The translations under genes were made by a program, and so were the position numbers. The notes beneath the pieces are model-generated. The model did no database searches. It was not told where the DNA came from and worked only from the letters and a program-made list of their open reading frames with translations. 64,000 nucleotides of DNA from Sorangium cellulosum (lineage in GTDB: Bacteria > Myxococcota_A > Polyangia > Polyangiales > Polyangiaceae). Of the stretch, positions 53,255 through 62,534 are shown in pieces. Position 1 is the first letter of the stretch. The number at the start of each line of letters is the position of its first letter. Location of the stretch: assembly GCF_002950945.1 (NCBI RefSeq), contig NZ_CP012673.1:3638501-3702500 (forward strand). Direction: 5' to 3'.

Positions 53255-53282
53255 TTGTCCTGGGCCAGGGCATCCCTATGGT
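53255..53282 (+). promoter_or_regulatory. Candidate promoter of cydAB
   Basis: TTGTCC at 53255-53260, 16-base spacer, TATGGT at 53277-53282, giving a leader of about 80 bases to ATG 53370. Confidence 0.42.
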
Positions 53283-53369
53283 GTGTGTCGCGAGCGCGCG
53301 GGCCGGCCGCTTGAGGGCGTCGAGAGCGGGCGCGGCGCGGGCGCTCCGGAAGGAGCCGCACGGGGCCTC

Positions 53370-54725
53370 ATGAACAGCCTCCTTTACGCGAGGGCCCAGA
53401 TGGGCCTATCGCTGGCGTTTCACATGATCTTCGCCGCGGCCGGGGTGGCGCTCCCGGTGATCATGGTCATCGCGGACGCGCTCTGGCAGCGCACGGGCGA
53501 TCGCGACTACCTCGAGTTCTCGAAGCGGATGGCGAAGGGGACGGCGATCCTGTTCGCGGTCGGCGCCGTCTCGGGGACGGTGCTCTCGTTCGAGCTCGGC
53601 CTGCTCTGGCCGAGCTTCATGGGGACCTTCGGCGAGGTGGTGGGGCTCCCGTTCGCCCTCGAGGGGTTCGCGTTCTTCACCGAGGCGATCTTCCTCGGCA
53701 TCTACCTCTACGGGCGCGACAAGCTCCCGCCGCGGCTGCACCTGCTCTCCGGCGCGCTGGTCGCGCTGAGCGGCGGGCTGTCGGCGTTCTTCGTGATCCT
53801 GGTGAACGCGTGCATGAACGATCCGGTCGGGTTCACGATGGTCGGGGGGCGCCCGACGGACATCGACCCGGTGGCGGCGATGTTCAGCCCGCCGTGGAAG
53901 CACGAGACGCTGCACGGCATCCTCGCGTGTTATCAGGCGACGGCGTTCGTGATGACGGGGATCCACGCGCTGGTGCTGCTCCGGCACCCGAAGAGCACGC
54001 TGTTCCGCAAGGCGTTCGCGGTGACGCTCGCGGTCGCCGGGGTGACGGCGGTGGCGCAGCCGTTCGTCGGGCATTTCGCGGCGGTGGAGGTCGGCGCCGG
54101 GCAGCCCGCGAAGCTCGCGGCGATGGAGGCGCATTTCGAGACGTCGGCCCGGGCGCCGCTGCTCGTCGGCGGGTTGCCCGACGTGGAGCGGGGCGAGGTC
54201 GACTACGCGATCGAGATCCCCGGGGGGCTGTCGATGCTCCTGCACTTCGATCCGGACGCGGTGGTGCCGGGCCTCGATCAGGTCCCGCGGGACGAGTGGC
54301 CGCCGGTGGCGGCGACGCACCTCTCGTTCCAGGTGATGGTCGGCGCGGGGACGGCGATGGCGCTGCTCGCGGTGGTCGCGGCGGTGCTGGCGTGGCGTCG
54401 CCGGGGGATCCCGGATCAGCGGCCGTTCCTCTGGGCGACGATCCTGGCGAGCCCGCTCGGCATCGTGGCGATGGAGGCGGGCTGGCTGGTGACCGAGTTC
54501 GGCCGCCAGCCGTGGATCGTGCGGGGCGCGATGCGCACGCGCGACGCGGTGACGCCCTTCCCGCACCTCGCGGCGCCGTTCTGGATGTTCATGGCGGTCT
54601 ATGTCTTCCTCGGCGTGGTGGTGACGTACCTGCTCGTCCGGCAGCTGCGCGCGGCGCCGCTCGGGGTGACGGGCGCGCGCGGCGAGCCGGGCGTGCTGGG
54701 GGGAGGCGCGTCCGATGCACCCTGA
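53370..54725 (+). CDS. cydA: Cytochrome bd-type quinol oxidase subunit I (short Q-loop, cio-like)
   Basis: 451 residues, nine or so helices. Heme ligand region LSLAFHMIFAAAGVALP (His18); FALEGFAFFTEAIFLGIYLYG; NDPVGFTM; HETLHGILACYQATAFVMTG; GWLVTEFGRQPWIV. The Q-loop is short compared with E. coli CydA, as in cyanide-insensitive oxidases (CioA). It reduces oxygen with quinol under low oxygen. ATG 53370 starts at the first helix; the earlier GTG frame is Arg-rich. cydB starts 11 bases before this gene ends. Confidence 0.93.
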   Translation: MNSLLYARAQMGLSLAFHMIFAAAGVALPVIMVIADALWQRTGDRDYLEFSKRMAKGTAILFAVGAVSGTVLSFELGLLWPSFMGTFGEVVGLPFALEGFAFFTEAIFLGIYLYGRDKLPPRLHLLSGALVALSGGLSAFFVILVNACMNDPVGFTMVGGRPTDIDPVAAMFSPPWKHETLHGILACYQATAFVMTGIHALVLLRHPKSTLFRKAFAVTLAVAGVTAVAQPFVGHFAAVEVGAGQPAKLAAMEAHFETSARAPLLVGGLPDVERGEVDYAIEIPGGLSMLLHFDPDAVVPGLDQVPRDEWPPVAATHLSFQVMVGAGTAMALLAVVAAVLAWRRRGIPDQRPFLWATILASPLGIVAMEAGWLVTEFGRQPWIVRGAMRTRDAVTPFPHLAAPFWMFMAVYVFLGVVVTYLLVRQLRAAPLGVTGARGEPGVLGGGASDAP

Positions 54726-55752
54726 GTGGATCCTGGGCGGGGTGATGGTGGCGGCGCTCGTGCTGTACGCGCTGCTCGGGGGGGCTGATTTCGGCGGCGG
54801 CGTCTGGGATCTGCTCGCGTCCGGCCCGCGGAAGAAGGAGCAGCGGGAGCTCATCGAGAAGGTGATCGGCCCGATCTGGGAGGCCAACCACGTGTGGCTG
54901 ATCCTGGTCGTGGTGCTGCTCTTCACCGCGTTTCCGCCGGCGTTCGCGGCGATCTCGATCGCGCTGCACGTCCCGCTCACGCTGTTCCTGCTCGGCGTGG
55001 TGTTCCGCGGCTCGGCGTTCAGCTTCCGCAGCTACGATTCGCGCAAGGATCGGCGGCAGAAGCGCTGGGGCTTCGTGTTCTCGCTCGCGAGCGTGATCGC
55101 GCCGGTGTTGCTCGGCATGATCGTGGGCGCGGTGGCGTCGGGCCGGATCCGGGTGGCGTCGGGCGTGGTCACGAGCGGCTTCTTCGCGCCGTGGCTCTCG
55201 GTCTTTCCGCTGATGGTCGGGCTGTTCGCGCTGGCGCTGTTCGCGTTCCTGGCGGCGGTCTATTTGACGAACGAGGCGACCGAGCCGGCGCTGGTGGACG
55301 ACTTCCGCCGGCGCGCGCTCGTGTCGGGCGGTGTGGTCGCGGCGCTCGCGCTGGCGTCGTTTGCGGCGTCGTTCGAGGGCGCGCCGCTCATCCGGGAGGG
55401 CCTGACGGATCACCCGATCACGTGGCCGCTGCACCTCACGACGGGCATTTCCGCGACGGCGGCGTTCTTCGGGCTGTGGACCCGCCGCTTCCGTCTGGCG
55501 CGCTTCGCGGCGGCGGCGCAGGTCACGTTGATCCTGATCGGCTGGGCGGCGTCGCAGTACCCGTTTCTGGTGGTCCCTGACGTGACGCTCGCGGGCGCGG
55601 CGGCGAACCCGAGGACGCTGCGATTGCTTGTCTGGATCCTCGGCGTCGGTTTCGTGCTGCTGTTTCCGTCGCTCTACCTGCTCTTCCGCGTCTTCGGCAG
55701 CGGCCGGGCGGGGGCGGCGACGGACGGCGCCGGCGCTCATGAGGAGGAATAG
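54715..55752 (+). CDS. cydB: Cytochrome bd-type quinol oxidase subunit II
   Basis: 345 residues. LLGGADFGGGVWDLLASGPR, IGPIWEANHVWLILVVVLLF, FRGSAFSFRSYDS, GWAASQYPFLVVPDVTLAGA: the standard CydB/CioB signatures. Overlaps cydA by 11 bases, so the subunits are coupled. No cydX-like small subunit or cydCD assembly genes are seen adjacent. Confidence 0.94.
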   Translation: MHPEWILGGVMVAALVLYALLGGADFGGGVWDLLASGPRKKEQRELIEKVIGPIWEANHVWLILVVVLLFTAFPPAFAAISIALHVPLTLFLLGVVFRGSAFSFRSYDSRKDRRQKRWGFVFSLASVIAPVLLGMIVGAVASGRIRVASGVVTSGFFAPWLSVFPLMVGLFALALFAFLAAVYLTNEATEPALVDDFRRRALVSGGVVAALALASFAASFEGAPLIREGLTDHPITWPLHLTTGISATAAFFGLWTRRFRLARFAAAAQVTLILIGWAASQYPFLVVPDVTLAGAAANPRTLRLLVWILGVGFVLLFPSLYLLFRVFGSGRAGAATDGAGAHEEE

Positions 55753-56103
55753 CGTGGAGGTATGTGAACGTCGCAATCGGTCGCAATGGGTCGCGGTCGG
55801 TCGCAATCAGTCGCAACCGGTCGCGGTCGGTCGCAACCAGTCGCAACCAGGCGACCACCTCTTCCCACCCACCGCAGGGGCGTGAGGACGGCGCGGTGAC
55901 ATGGAGTCTGCGCGTCCGTCCGGGCGCTAGGCGGAGGCGGGGCGAAGTTCGGCGCGCATTGCATTCCTGAAAGCCAGAGGCCTCTCTCATGAGGCCGGTG
56001 AAAAAACGCGAGCGCTTTCGCTGGCCTCCCCAGGGCGGGCGAACCGTGTTAGGCTCGCTGTCCAGGAGTTTCAGGATGCTGTGGGGGAAGGAGTCCTGTA
56101 GAG
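55753..56103. other. Region between cydB and the surface-protein cluster
   Basis: Holds the decamer array at 55770-55849 and a run of A residues near 56001-56006. TAGGCT near 56050-56055 could be a -10, but no matching -35 is seen. Confidence 0.5.
55770..55849. repeat. Eight tandem 10-bp repeats, consensus GTCGCAAYCR
   Basis: Units start at 55770, 55780, 55790 and so on to 55840. Units 3 and 6 are GTCGCGGTCG, giving a 30-bp higher-order period (units 1-3, 4-6, then 7-8). The array ends in GGCGACC. Exact 10-base spacing would place each unit on the same face of the helix. Begins 18 bases after the cydB stop. Confidence 0.9.
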
Positions 56104-57927
56104 ATGGCGAACATGGCTAGATACTGTAGGCACGCGACGGTGGTGCTTTTTGCAGCGACAGCCGGAATGGCGGGCTCGTTCGTCGCGTGCTCGGATTCGT
56201 ACCGCAACGACACGTCCGGCAGCGGCACGGGGCCTGGCGGGCCGGGCGGCGGCGGTGAAGGCGGCACCAGCGGCACCGGCTCGACCGGGGCACTCGGGGA
56301 GGGGGGGCTCTGCGAGTACACGTGCTCGAATGACCTGAAGCGGGTCATCAGCTGCAACGGCGCGACCATCCAGGAGTGCGGGCCGGAAGAGGGTTGCCTC
56401 AACGCGGCGTGTGTGCCGGGGCCGTGCACGGCGGCGGACGAATCGAAGAGCTCGTATGGCTGCGACTTCTGGGCGCTGAAGACGGCGCAGCGGTCGCAAG
56501 CGCAGGGAGCTTGCTTCGCGGCATTCATCGCGAATACGTGGGAAAAGAACGTAAAGATCGGCGTGGAAAGAAACGGCACAGCGTTGCCCGTTGAGAGTTT
56601 TGCCTTCATCCCGCAAGGGCAGGGGGCAAATGTTACGTATGAGCCCTACAATCCGGAGGAAGGGCTTGGAGTCGGCCAAGTCGCCGTTCTATTCCTGTCG
56701 CGCAGGAGCGGTGGACTGCTCGAATGCCCACGGGAGCCTGCCGTAAGATCGGAGACCGGTGTCCTTGGCACGGGGCGCGGCTCGGCCTTCCACATCACCA
56801 CGGACTATCCTGTTGTCGCTTATCAGATCGTACCCTACGGCGGGGGCCAGACCAGCTACACCTCAGCGACCTTGCTGTTGCCTACGAGCTCGTGGGATAC
56901 GAACTATCTCGCCGTCAACGCGTACCCGGTATCGGAGCTGAATCCGGACGGGATGCCGGCACTGGAGATTGTCGCCCGTGAAGACGATACTTCAGTGACG
57001 ATTTTGCCCAAAGCAGCAATCGAAGGTGCAGGGCCGCCCGATGCCCCGATCGTCGCGCCGGCCGCTGCAGGAACTCCGGTAACGTATACCCTGGGCAAGG
57101 GAGAGTTTCTTCAGATTGCTCAGTCAGCAGAACTCACTGGTAGCCCGATCCTGTCAGACAAGCCCATCGGCGTGTTTGGCGCATCGTCCTGCATGAACGT
57201 TCCGCTTGAGACGGCCGATTGCGACTCGGCACACCAGCAGATTGCACCGATTCGTGCGACGGGTAACGAATACGCGGCCATTCGGTACGAGGGGCGAATG
57301 GGCGGCGCCGATGAAGCGCCGCCGTGGCGTCTGGTGGGCATGGTCGACGGCACCGAATTGACGTGGGCACCGTCGAAGCCGGAAGGTGCGCCTTCCACCT
57401 TGAAGCTCGGCGAGGTCGTGGAGTTCAGCGCGGCAGGCCCCTTTGTGGTGCGAAGCCAGGGCGCAGGGAACCCGTTCTACTTGGGCGGCTACATGACAGG
57501 AGGTGAAAACTTCCAGCGAGAGGGGGACCCGGAGTGGGTCAACATCATCCCTCCCTCTCAGTTCTTGAATTACTACGTGCTGTTTACCGATCCTACATAT
57601 CCGCAAACGAGCTTGAATGTGGTGCGGACGCGTTCGAGGGTCAACGGCGAGTTTGCTGACGTTACCTTGGAATGCATGGGCAAGCTCTCCGGATGGCAGC
57701 CGATTGGTGACTATGAATATACGAGAGTCCAGCTTGTGAGCGGTAATTTCGAGGGGAACGGGGACTGTATCAATGGTCGCCACGTCATGTCGAGCGACCT
57801 CCCCTTTGGTGTTACGGTCTGGGGATGGGGCGCAGTCAATGGTTCACTCGAAGTCTCCTACGCCTACCCGGCCGGTGCGGGGTTCCAGCCGATCAACGAG
57901 ATCGAGGTACCCCCAGTGCCGCGATGA
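56104..57927 (+). CDS. IgGFc-binding-type lipoprotein
   Basis: 607 residues. Signal peptide and lipobox FVAC (Cys at about 29), a Gly/Ser/Thr linker (GSGTGPGGPGGGGEGGTSG), a Cys-rich segment (CEYTCSNDLKRVISCN, GCLNAACVPGPC), then the IgGFc-binding N-terminal-like domain. That domain shows GSAFHITTDYPVVAYQIVPY, ATLLLPTSSWDTNYLAVNAY, ITILPKAA-type strands and VWGWGAVNGSLEVSYAYPAG. These domains are adhesive beta-sandwiches in eukaryotes; in myxobacteria they are surface proteins of unknown ligand. From about 56550 the GC content drops and rarer A/T-ending codons appear, unlike neighbouring genes, which may mean acquisition or relaxed selection. Confidence 0.82.
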   Translation: MANMARYCRHATVVLFAATAGMAGSFVACSDSYRNDTSGSGTGPGGPGGGGEGGTSGTGSTGALGEGGLCEYTCSNDLKRVISCNGATIQECGPEEGCLNAACVPGPCTAADESKSSYGCDFWALKTAQRSQAQGACFAAFIANTWEKNVKIGVERNGTALPVESFAFIPQGQGANVTYEPYNPEEGLGVGQVAVLFLSRRSGGLLECPREPAVRSETGVLGTGRGSAFHITTDYPVVAYQIVPYGGGQTSYTSATLLLPTSSWDTNYLAVNAYPVSELNPDGMPALEIVAREDDTSVTILPKAAIEGAGPPDAPIVAPAAAGTPVTYTLGKGEFLQIAQSAELTGSPILSDKPIGVFGASSCMNVPLETADCDSAHQQIAPIRATGNEYAAIRYEGRMGGADEAPPWRLVGMVDGTELTWAPSKPEGAPSTLKLGEVVEFSAAGPFVVRSQGAGNPFYLGGYMTGGENFQREGDPEWVNIIPPSQFLNYYVLFTDPTYPQTSLNVVRTRSRVNGEFADVTLECMGKLSGWQPIGDYEYTRVQLVSGNFEGNGDCINGRHVMSSDLPFGVTVWGWGAVNGSLEVSYAYPAGAGFQPINEIEVPPVPR

Positions 57928-58438
57928 CGCCGAGAAGTGCGTTCCTCATGCCTGGACGCTCTCCACATCAGCGACAGACCTGCGCACCAAGAGCGACTTC
58001 GTTTCGAGCACTCAGGCGTGTATGTGCAGGTCTGATGACCTGATGTGCTTGTCGAGTTACATGGCCCCGTCCTGCCGAGCGGTGTTAGGCGCGTTCCACC
58101 CCCATGGCTCCAGCCGCTCGGTCCCGTACTCCAGGCTTATGTCTCAGGAGCGCCATCGCTGAGTCGATCTGCGAAGCGATCATCCTGCACAGCTGTCTCG
58201 CGCTGCGATCCTCGTTCCGGCAAGCTGACCGCAATCGCCGATGCAACGAGGCGGCGCAGTGGTGGCTTCGGCGCTCTGCGGAGTGGCTCACCGGAAGGCG
58301 ACGAAGTAGAGGCAGCGGCGTCCCCTGCGTTCTTACCCATGGTCCGAGCGGCCGGTCAGCGCCAGAGCCGATGTGTCGGTTCTCGACGTTGTACCCTCAT
58401 CCGCTCCTTGACCGTGGCGTTCATGATAGGCTCGCGAA
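57928..58438. other. Lower-GC stretch with no recognisable gene
   Basis: About 510 bases between two surface-protein genes. Several short open frames exist in all directions, none with a signal peptide, domain or ribosome site. The base composition is mixed and it could be a decayed gene; I cannot name one. Confidence 0.45.
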
Positions 58439-60208
58439 ATGAAGGGATTTATAGGTAGAAATCCTCGGGTAGCTATCCTGCTGTCGATTGCGTTTCAGAT
58501 GCCGGTCGCTGGCTGCGGCATGCTCCTCGAACTCGACGAGTTCTCCGATGCTGAAGGCGCGGAGGGCTCCGAGGGAGGTGGGGCGATGGCGGCGGGCGGC
58601 TCCGGGGGAGGTGGGGGGATGACGGGGGGCGGCGCAGATCCGGGCCAAGTCCCCGCTGTGCCCGTTCCGCGGCTCCCTATGAACGGCGCAGACGTAGGCA
58701 CCATGCGAAAGAGCGGGTCGCGACGTCCCAAGTTCGTGTGGGAAGCTCCACTGGTCGCACCAGGGCAGACTATCGAATACGAGATACAGTACAGCACCGA
58801 CATGGCGCTGTCCGAGGCTGTTTCGGTCAGAACCGAGCGGACCGAGTATCAGGTGGATTCTGATCTGGACGTAGAGCTGCTCCCGCCGGTGGGTAAGCGT
58901 TATTACTGGCGAGTGCGGGCGTGTACGCCGCGTGGATGCTCCAGGTTCTCGCCCGTGAGCTGGTTCAATGTTGGCCGGGTGAGATGCGACTTCAACGCGG
59001 ACGGTTATGATGATGTCGCTGTGAGTGCCGTCTCTGTGACGTCCTCGCGGGATGACGTGGTCTATTTCTACTATGGACAAGCCGGGGCCGAGTTCGAGGC
59101 GATGGTGAATGGAGAGATTTCGAGCTCGGATGATGCGACTCGCGGCTTCGGTTCCTCCCTCTCCTGCGCGGGCGATGTTGACGGAGACGGCTTGGCGGAC
59201 ATCCTGGTCGGTGCGCCCTCAAGCGATGCCCACAACGGCGAGGCAAGGCTATATTTTAGTGATGGTGGCGAGGATTTTTCTGGTCGATTTGTTGATCGTC
59301 TTTCTGGTATGCGCGAGGATGGCCAATTCGGCGGCTCAGTTGCTGCTGTCGGAGATGTGAACGGCGATGGCTTCGATGACGTGGCTGTAGGAGAGTGGGC
59401 TGCGCCGTATGCATACCTTTATATGGGAGATGCTTCGGGGAGGTTGTCGCGTTCGGTCGAGCTGTCTTTAGGAGTGAGCGCGCAAGATCTGAGCGCGATG
59501 GCGTCCTCGGCTGGTGATGTCAATGGCGACGGTTTCTCTGACGTGATGGTTTCATTTGTGTCCAGCTCTTCTGCTAGGCATCAGACAGTGCGCTTGTATT
59601 CCGGGGGGCCAGGAGCCACTCTCGACGCCGAGCCAGAGATGGAGCTCATGCCGCCCACGGAGGACTCGAGCTTCGCTTCTGCGGCTGCTTCGGCTGGTGA
59701 TATGAACGGTGACGGTTTTGGTGACGTGATCGTCGGATCGCCGGGAATTGATCGTGCGTACATATACCTCGGCAGCCCTGAGGGGCTGAATCCCGTGCCG
59801 GACCTGACGCTCGATGGGCAGGGCAGCACCAGCTTTGGGTTGGTCGTCGCGTCCGCCGGAGACATGAACGGGGATGGCTTCGGCGATGTTGCTGTTGGCA
59901 CCGCTGATTACGTCGGTAGCCCTGGGGCTGTCTATGTCTATGCGGGGGGCGCAGGAGCAGCGCTTGACAATCGCCCGGATGTGGCTTTCCATGCGCCTGC
60001 ACTGGGTGACGGCTTTGGCTCGGTTCTGGGGTCGTCAGGAGACTTGAACGGCGACGGTTACTCGGATTTGGTGGTTGCGGCGCCGTCCGGCGATGCTGTG
60101 TACATCTTCCTCGGCCAGTCGGATCTCCGGACTCCGGATGTTGAGGGCGGCTCTGTATCGCAACCACTTTCAGATTTGACTTTCGGTGCCGCGGTGTCGA
60201 GGCGGTGA
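58439..60208 (+). CDS. FG-GAP / integrin-alpha-like repeat lipoprotein
   Basis: 589 residues. Lipobox VAGCG (Cys at about 26), Gly/Ser linker, then an Fn3-like domain (IEYEIQYSTDMALS, RYYWRVRACTPRGCSRFSPV). Seven FG-GAP repeats form a likely beta-propeller: the Ca loops read DFNADGYDD, DVDGDGLAD, DVNGDGFDD, DVNGDGFSD, DMNGDGFGD (twice) and DLNGDGYSD. Propellers of this type bind ligand or matrix in a Ca-dependent way. The ATG has almost no upstream ribosome site. GC is visibly lower than in most of the window, like the preceding gene. Confidence 0.9.
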   Translation: MKGFIGRNPRVAILLSIAFQMPVAGCGMLLELDEFSDAEGAEGSEGGGAMAAGGSGGGGGMTGGGADPGQVPAVPVPRLPMNGADVGTMRKSGSRRPKFVWEAPLVAPGQTIEYEIQYSTDMALSEAVSVRTERTEYQVDSDLDVELLPPVGKRYYWRVRACTPRGCSRFSPVSWFNVGRVRCDFNADGYDDVAVSAVSVTSSRDDVVYFYYGQAGAEFEAMVNGEISSSDDATRGFGSSLSCAGDVDGDGLADILVGAPSSDAHNGEARLYFSDGGEDFSGRFVDRLSGMREDGQFGGSVAAVGDVNGDGFDDVAVGEWAAPYAYLYMGDASGRLSRSVELSLGVSAQDLSAMASSAGDVNGDGFSDVMVSFVSSSSARHQTVRLYSGGPGATLDAEPEMELMPPTEDSSFASAAASAGDMNGDGFGDVIVGSPGIDRAYIYLGSPEGLNPVPDLTLDGQGSTSFGLVVASAGDMNGDGFGDVAVGTADYVGSPGAVYVYAGGAGAALDNRPDVAFHAPALGDGFGSVLGSSGDLNGDGYSDLVVAAPSGDAVYIFLGQSDLRTPDVEGGSVSQPLSDLTFGAAVSRR

Positions 60209-60527
60209 ATCGACGCGTCCTGACACTCGCCCGTGATTCCGCCAGTCGTCGCCAGGCGACGCTCCCTCCGGGCCCTGCCTGGGGAAAGCCCGCCCCGGCC
60301 CCCCGCCCGCTCGCCCCGGACGCAGTCCCCACGCGCCGGCGCCCCTCCGCGCGCCGGCGGCGCTCGGCGCCCGCCTGCGCCCGCGACGGTCTCGCACCTC
60401 CTGCTTCGACCCAGGAGACTTCCTCCTCCGGCCCGAGTAATCTCCCGCCCGGACGCCGGCCCGCATGCGGCGGAACGCTCGCGTCCACCTCGTTTTTCGA
60501 GCGTTGCTTGGAGGACAGCTCACCGTG
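60209..60527. other. Gap upstream of the OmpA/TSP3 gene
   Basis: About 320 bases returning to high GC. No gene or clear promoter. A GGAGG at about 60510 serves the OmpA gene. Confidence 0.45.
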
Positions 60528-62261
60528 ATGGATCGAAGACACGTGCCGGGCGGGAAGACGCGACGCTGGTCGCGCCTTCGCGGCCCGCTGGCCGCCGCGG
60601 CCCCGCTGGTCGCAGCTGCCCTCGCCGGGCTTGCGCCCTCCGCCGCCCACGCGCAGGACCGGACCTTCTACCTCGACCGCCTCAGGATGGCCGGCGCACC
60701 CGAAGACGGCATCGGCGTCTGGCGCCCGCAGCTCGGCGAAAAGACGCGCTTCTTCGGGCAGTTCGGGCTGGGAGTGTCGATCCACCCGCTCCGCAACGAC
60801 AACTACGTCGACAACCTCGCGATCGAGGAAAAGCTCGAGGGCCAGGGGCCCGTCACCTCGCAGCTCATCACCTACCTCGACGCCGGCGTCGAGATCCTCG
60901 GGCGCGGCGCCCTCCAGGTCTCGTTCCCCGTCATCCTCTTCCAGGACGGCAACCAGACCTACCACCGCGAGCTCGGCATCGAGGAGAGCGTCGACCTCAA
61001 GACCGCCGCCCCGATGGATCTCCGCCTCGACGCGCGCCTCGTCGCGCTCGAGCTCGACGAGCGGCGCTTCAAGCTCGGGGTCACCGGCGCCGTCTTCGTG
61101 CCCATCGGCAACAAATACTCCTTCGGCGGCGACCGGAAGGTGAGCAGCTCGTTCGGCCTCGGCGCCGAGTACGACTTCCAGAAGTTCTTCGTCACCGTCA
61201 ACGCCGGCGTCGCGATCCGGCCGCCGGTCCAGCTCCACGAGCTCCGCGTCGGCTCCGAGCTCACGTACGGCGTCGGCGGCTACGTCCCGCTGCGCGACGA
61301 CACGATCCGCGTCGGGGCCGAGGTCTTCGGGTCCTTCGGCCTGCTCGACGAGACGCGCGGCGAGCTCGACGCCTCGCCCATCGAGTGGCTCGCGAACGGC
61401 AAGATGTTCCTCACCAAGGACAAGGCGCTCTACGCCGGCGCCGGCGTCGGCACCCGGCTGAGCGGCGGCTACGCCCCCGATTTCCGCGGCGTCGCCGTCT
61501 TCGGCGGCTCGTTCCGCATCACCGACACCGACGCGCGCTCGCCCGGCTTCGACTACGTCATCGAGCAGGAGAAGGACGCCGACGGCGACGGCTACCCCGA
61601 CGTCATCGACCTCTGTCCGGAGGACCCGGAGGACGGCAAGCAGCCCAAGCCGAGCGACGGCTGCCCGGACATGCCCGATCGCGACGGCGACGGCATCCCC
61701 GACGTCGTCGACAAGTGCCCGGACGACCCGGAGGACAAGGACGGCATCGACGACCGCGACGGCTGCCCCGAGGAAGACGCCGACCAGGACGGCATCCCCG
61801 ACGCGGTCGACAAGTGCCCGAAGGAGCCGGGACAGGTCGTCGTGGACGACCCGGAGAAGAACGGCTGCCCGTACTACATCCGCAGGATCACCGGCTCGGC
61901 CGAGATCGAGATCATGAAGCAGGTCGAGTTCGAGTTCGACAGCTCCAGGATCCTCCCGCAGAGCTATCCGATCCTCGACGAGGTCGTGCGGCTGCTCAAG
62001 GCGAACCCCGAGATCAAGCTCCTCAGCATCGAAGGGCACACGGACAACCAGGGCACCGCCGACTACAACGACAGGCTCGCCCAGGCCCGCGCCACCGCGG
62101 TCAGGTTCTACCTCATCAACAACGGCGTTCAGAGCGAGCGGCTCACCTCCATCGGCTTCGGCGCCCGCCGGCCGCTCCTCTCGAACGACACGCCGGAAGG
62201 CCGGCAGCGCAACCGCCGCGTCGAGTTCCACATCAAGTCGCAGACCATCGAAGGCCGGTAG
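60528..62261 (+). CDS. OmpA-family outer-membrane protein with thrombospondin type 3 repeats
   Basis: 577 residues from ATG 60528 (GTG 60525 is adjacent and equally possible). Signal peptide ends SAAHA before QDRTFYLDR. An N-terminal beta-barrel (about 25-345) is followed by Ca-binding TSP3 repeats (DADGDGYPDVIDLCPEDPED, DRDGDGIPDVVDKCPDDPED, DADQDGIPDAVDKCP). The OmpA C-terminal peptidoglycan-binding domain has VEFEFDSSRILPQSYPILDE, IEGHTDNQGTADYNDRLAQA and RNRRVEFHI. Links outer membrane to wall; the barrel could pass solutes or anchor the surface lipoproteins next door. Confidence 0.93.
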   Translation: MDRRHVPGGKTRRWSRLRGPLAAAAPLVAAALAGLAPSAAHAQDRTFYLDRLRMAGAPEDGIGVWRPQLGEKTRFFGQFGLGVSIHPLRNDNYVDNLAIEEKLEGQGPVTSQLITYLDAGVEILGRGALQVSFPVILFQDGNQTYHRELGIEESVDLKTAAPMDLRLDARLVALELDERRFKLGVTGAVFVPIGNKYSFGGDRKVSSSFGLGAEYDFQKFFVTVNAGVAIRPPVQLHELRVGSELTYGVGGYVPLRDDTIRVGAEVFGSFGLLDETRGELDASPIEWLANGKMFLTKDKALYAGAGVGTRLSGGYAPDFRGVAVFGGSFRITDTDARSPGFDYVIEQEKDADGDGYPDVIDLCPEDPEDGKQPKPSDGCPDMPDRDGDGIPDVVDKCPDDPEDKDGIDDRDGCPEEDADQDGIPDAVDKCPKEPGQVVVDDPEKNGCPYYIRRITGSAEIEIMKQVEFEFDSSRILPQSYPILDEVVRLLKANPEIKLLSIEGHTDNQGTADYNDRLAQARATAVRFYLINNGVQSERLTSIGFGARRPLLSNDTPEGRQRNRRVEFHIKSQTIEGR

Positions 62262-62304
62262 GCTCCGGGCAGGGCTGCCCCCCGCAGCCCCGCCGAGATC
62301 CAGC

Positions 62305-62347
62305 GACGTTTGCGCGCACGCCCCTCGCCGGCGCGCGCGCAAACGTC
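62305..62347. terminator. 13-bp perfect inverted repeat downstream of the OmpA gene
   Basis: GACGTTTGCGCGC at 62305-62317 pairs exactly with 62335-62347, loop 17 bases. A smaller hairpin (GCAGGGCTGC/GCAGCCCCGC) lies just upstream near 62272-62293. Probably a terminator, though a protein-binding site is possible. Confidence 0.5.
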
Positions 62348-62534
62348 ACCCCCCGCACACCGGCGAGCGCCCCCCGCGCGGCCGCCGGAGGGCAGGGGAG
62401 GGGCTCAGTCTACCCCGCGCGACACCGCGCCTCTGCCGATCTGCCATCCTCCGCGTCGCGGGCGGGGTATCTTGTGATCTTGGCGATCGGGCACCTCCCG
62501 GGGTGCGCCGCCTCGCAGAGGGAGCAGCTTGCCC

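Noticed and set aside
55770..55849. CRISPR array
   Set aside because: Units are directly abutting 10-mers without spacers and there are no cas genes.
58408..58432. TTGACC and TAGGCT before the FG-GAP gene as a promoter
   Set aside because: Spacer is only 13 bases and the -10 would be almost at the start codon.
57928..58438. Transposase remnant between the IgGFc-like and FG-GAP genes
   Set aside because: Several short frames were read in six frames, but none shows a DDE, HUH or recombinase motif and no terminal inverted repeat was seen.
59646..62342. 898-residue minus-strand frame across the FG-GAP and OmpA genes
   Set aside because: Shadow frame with an Asp/Glu/Val/Arg-rich composition and no signal peptide or domain; both plus-strand genes are clear.
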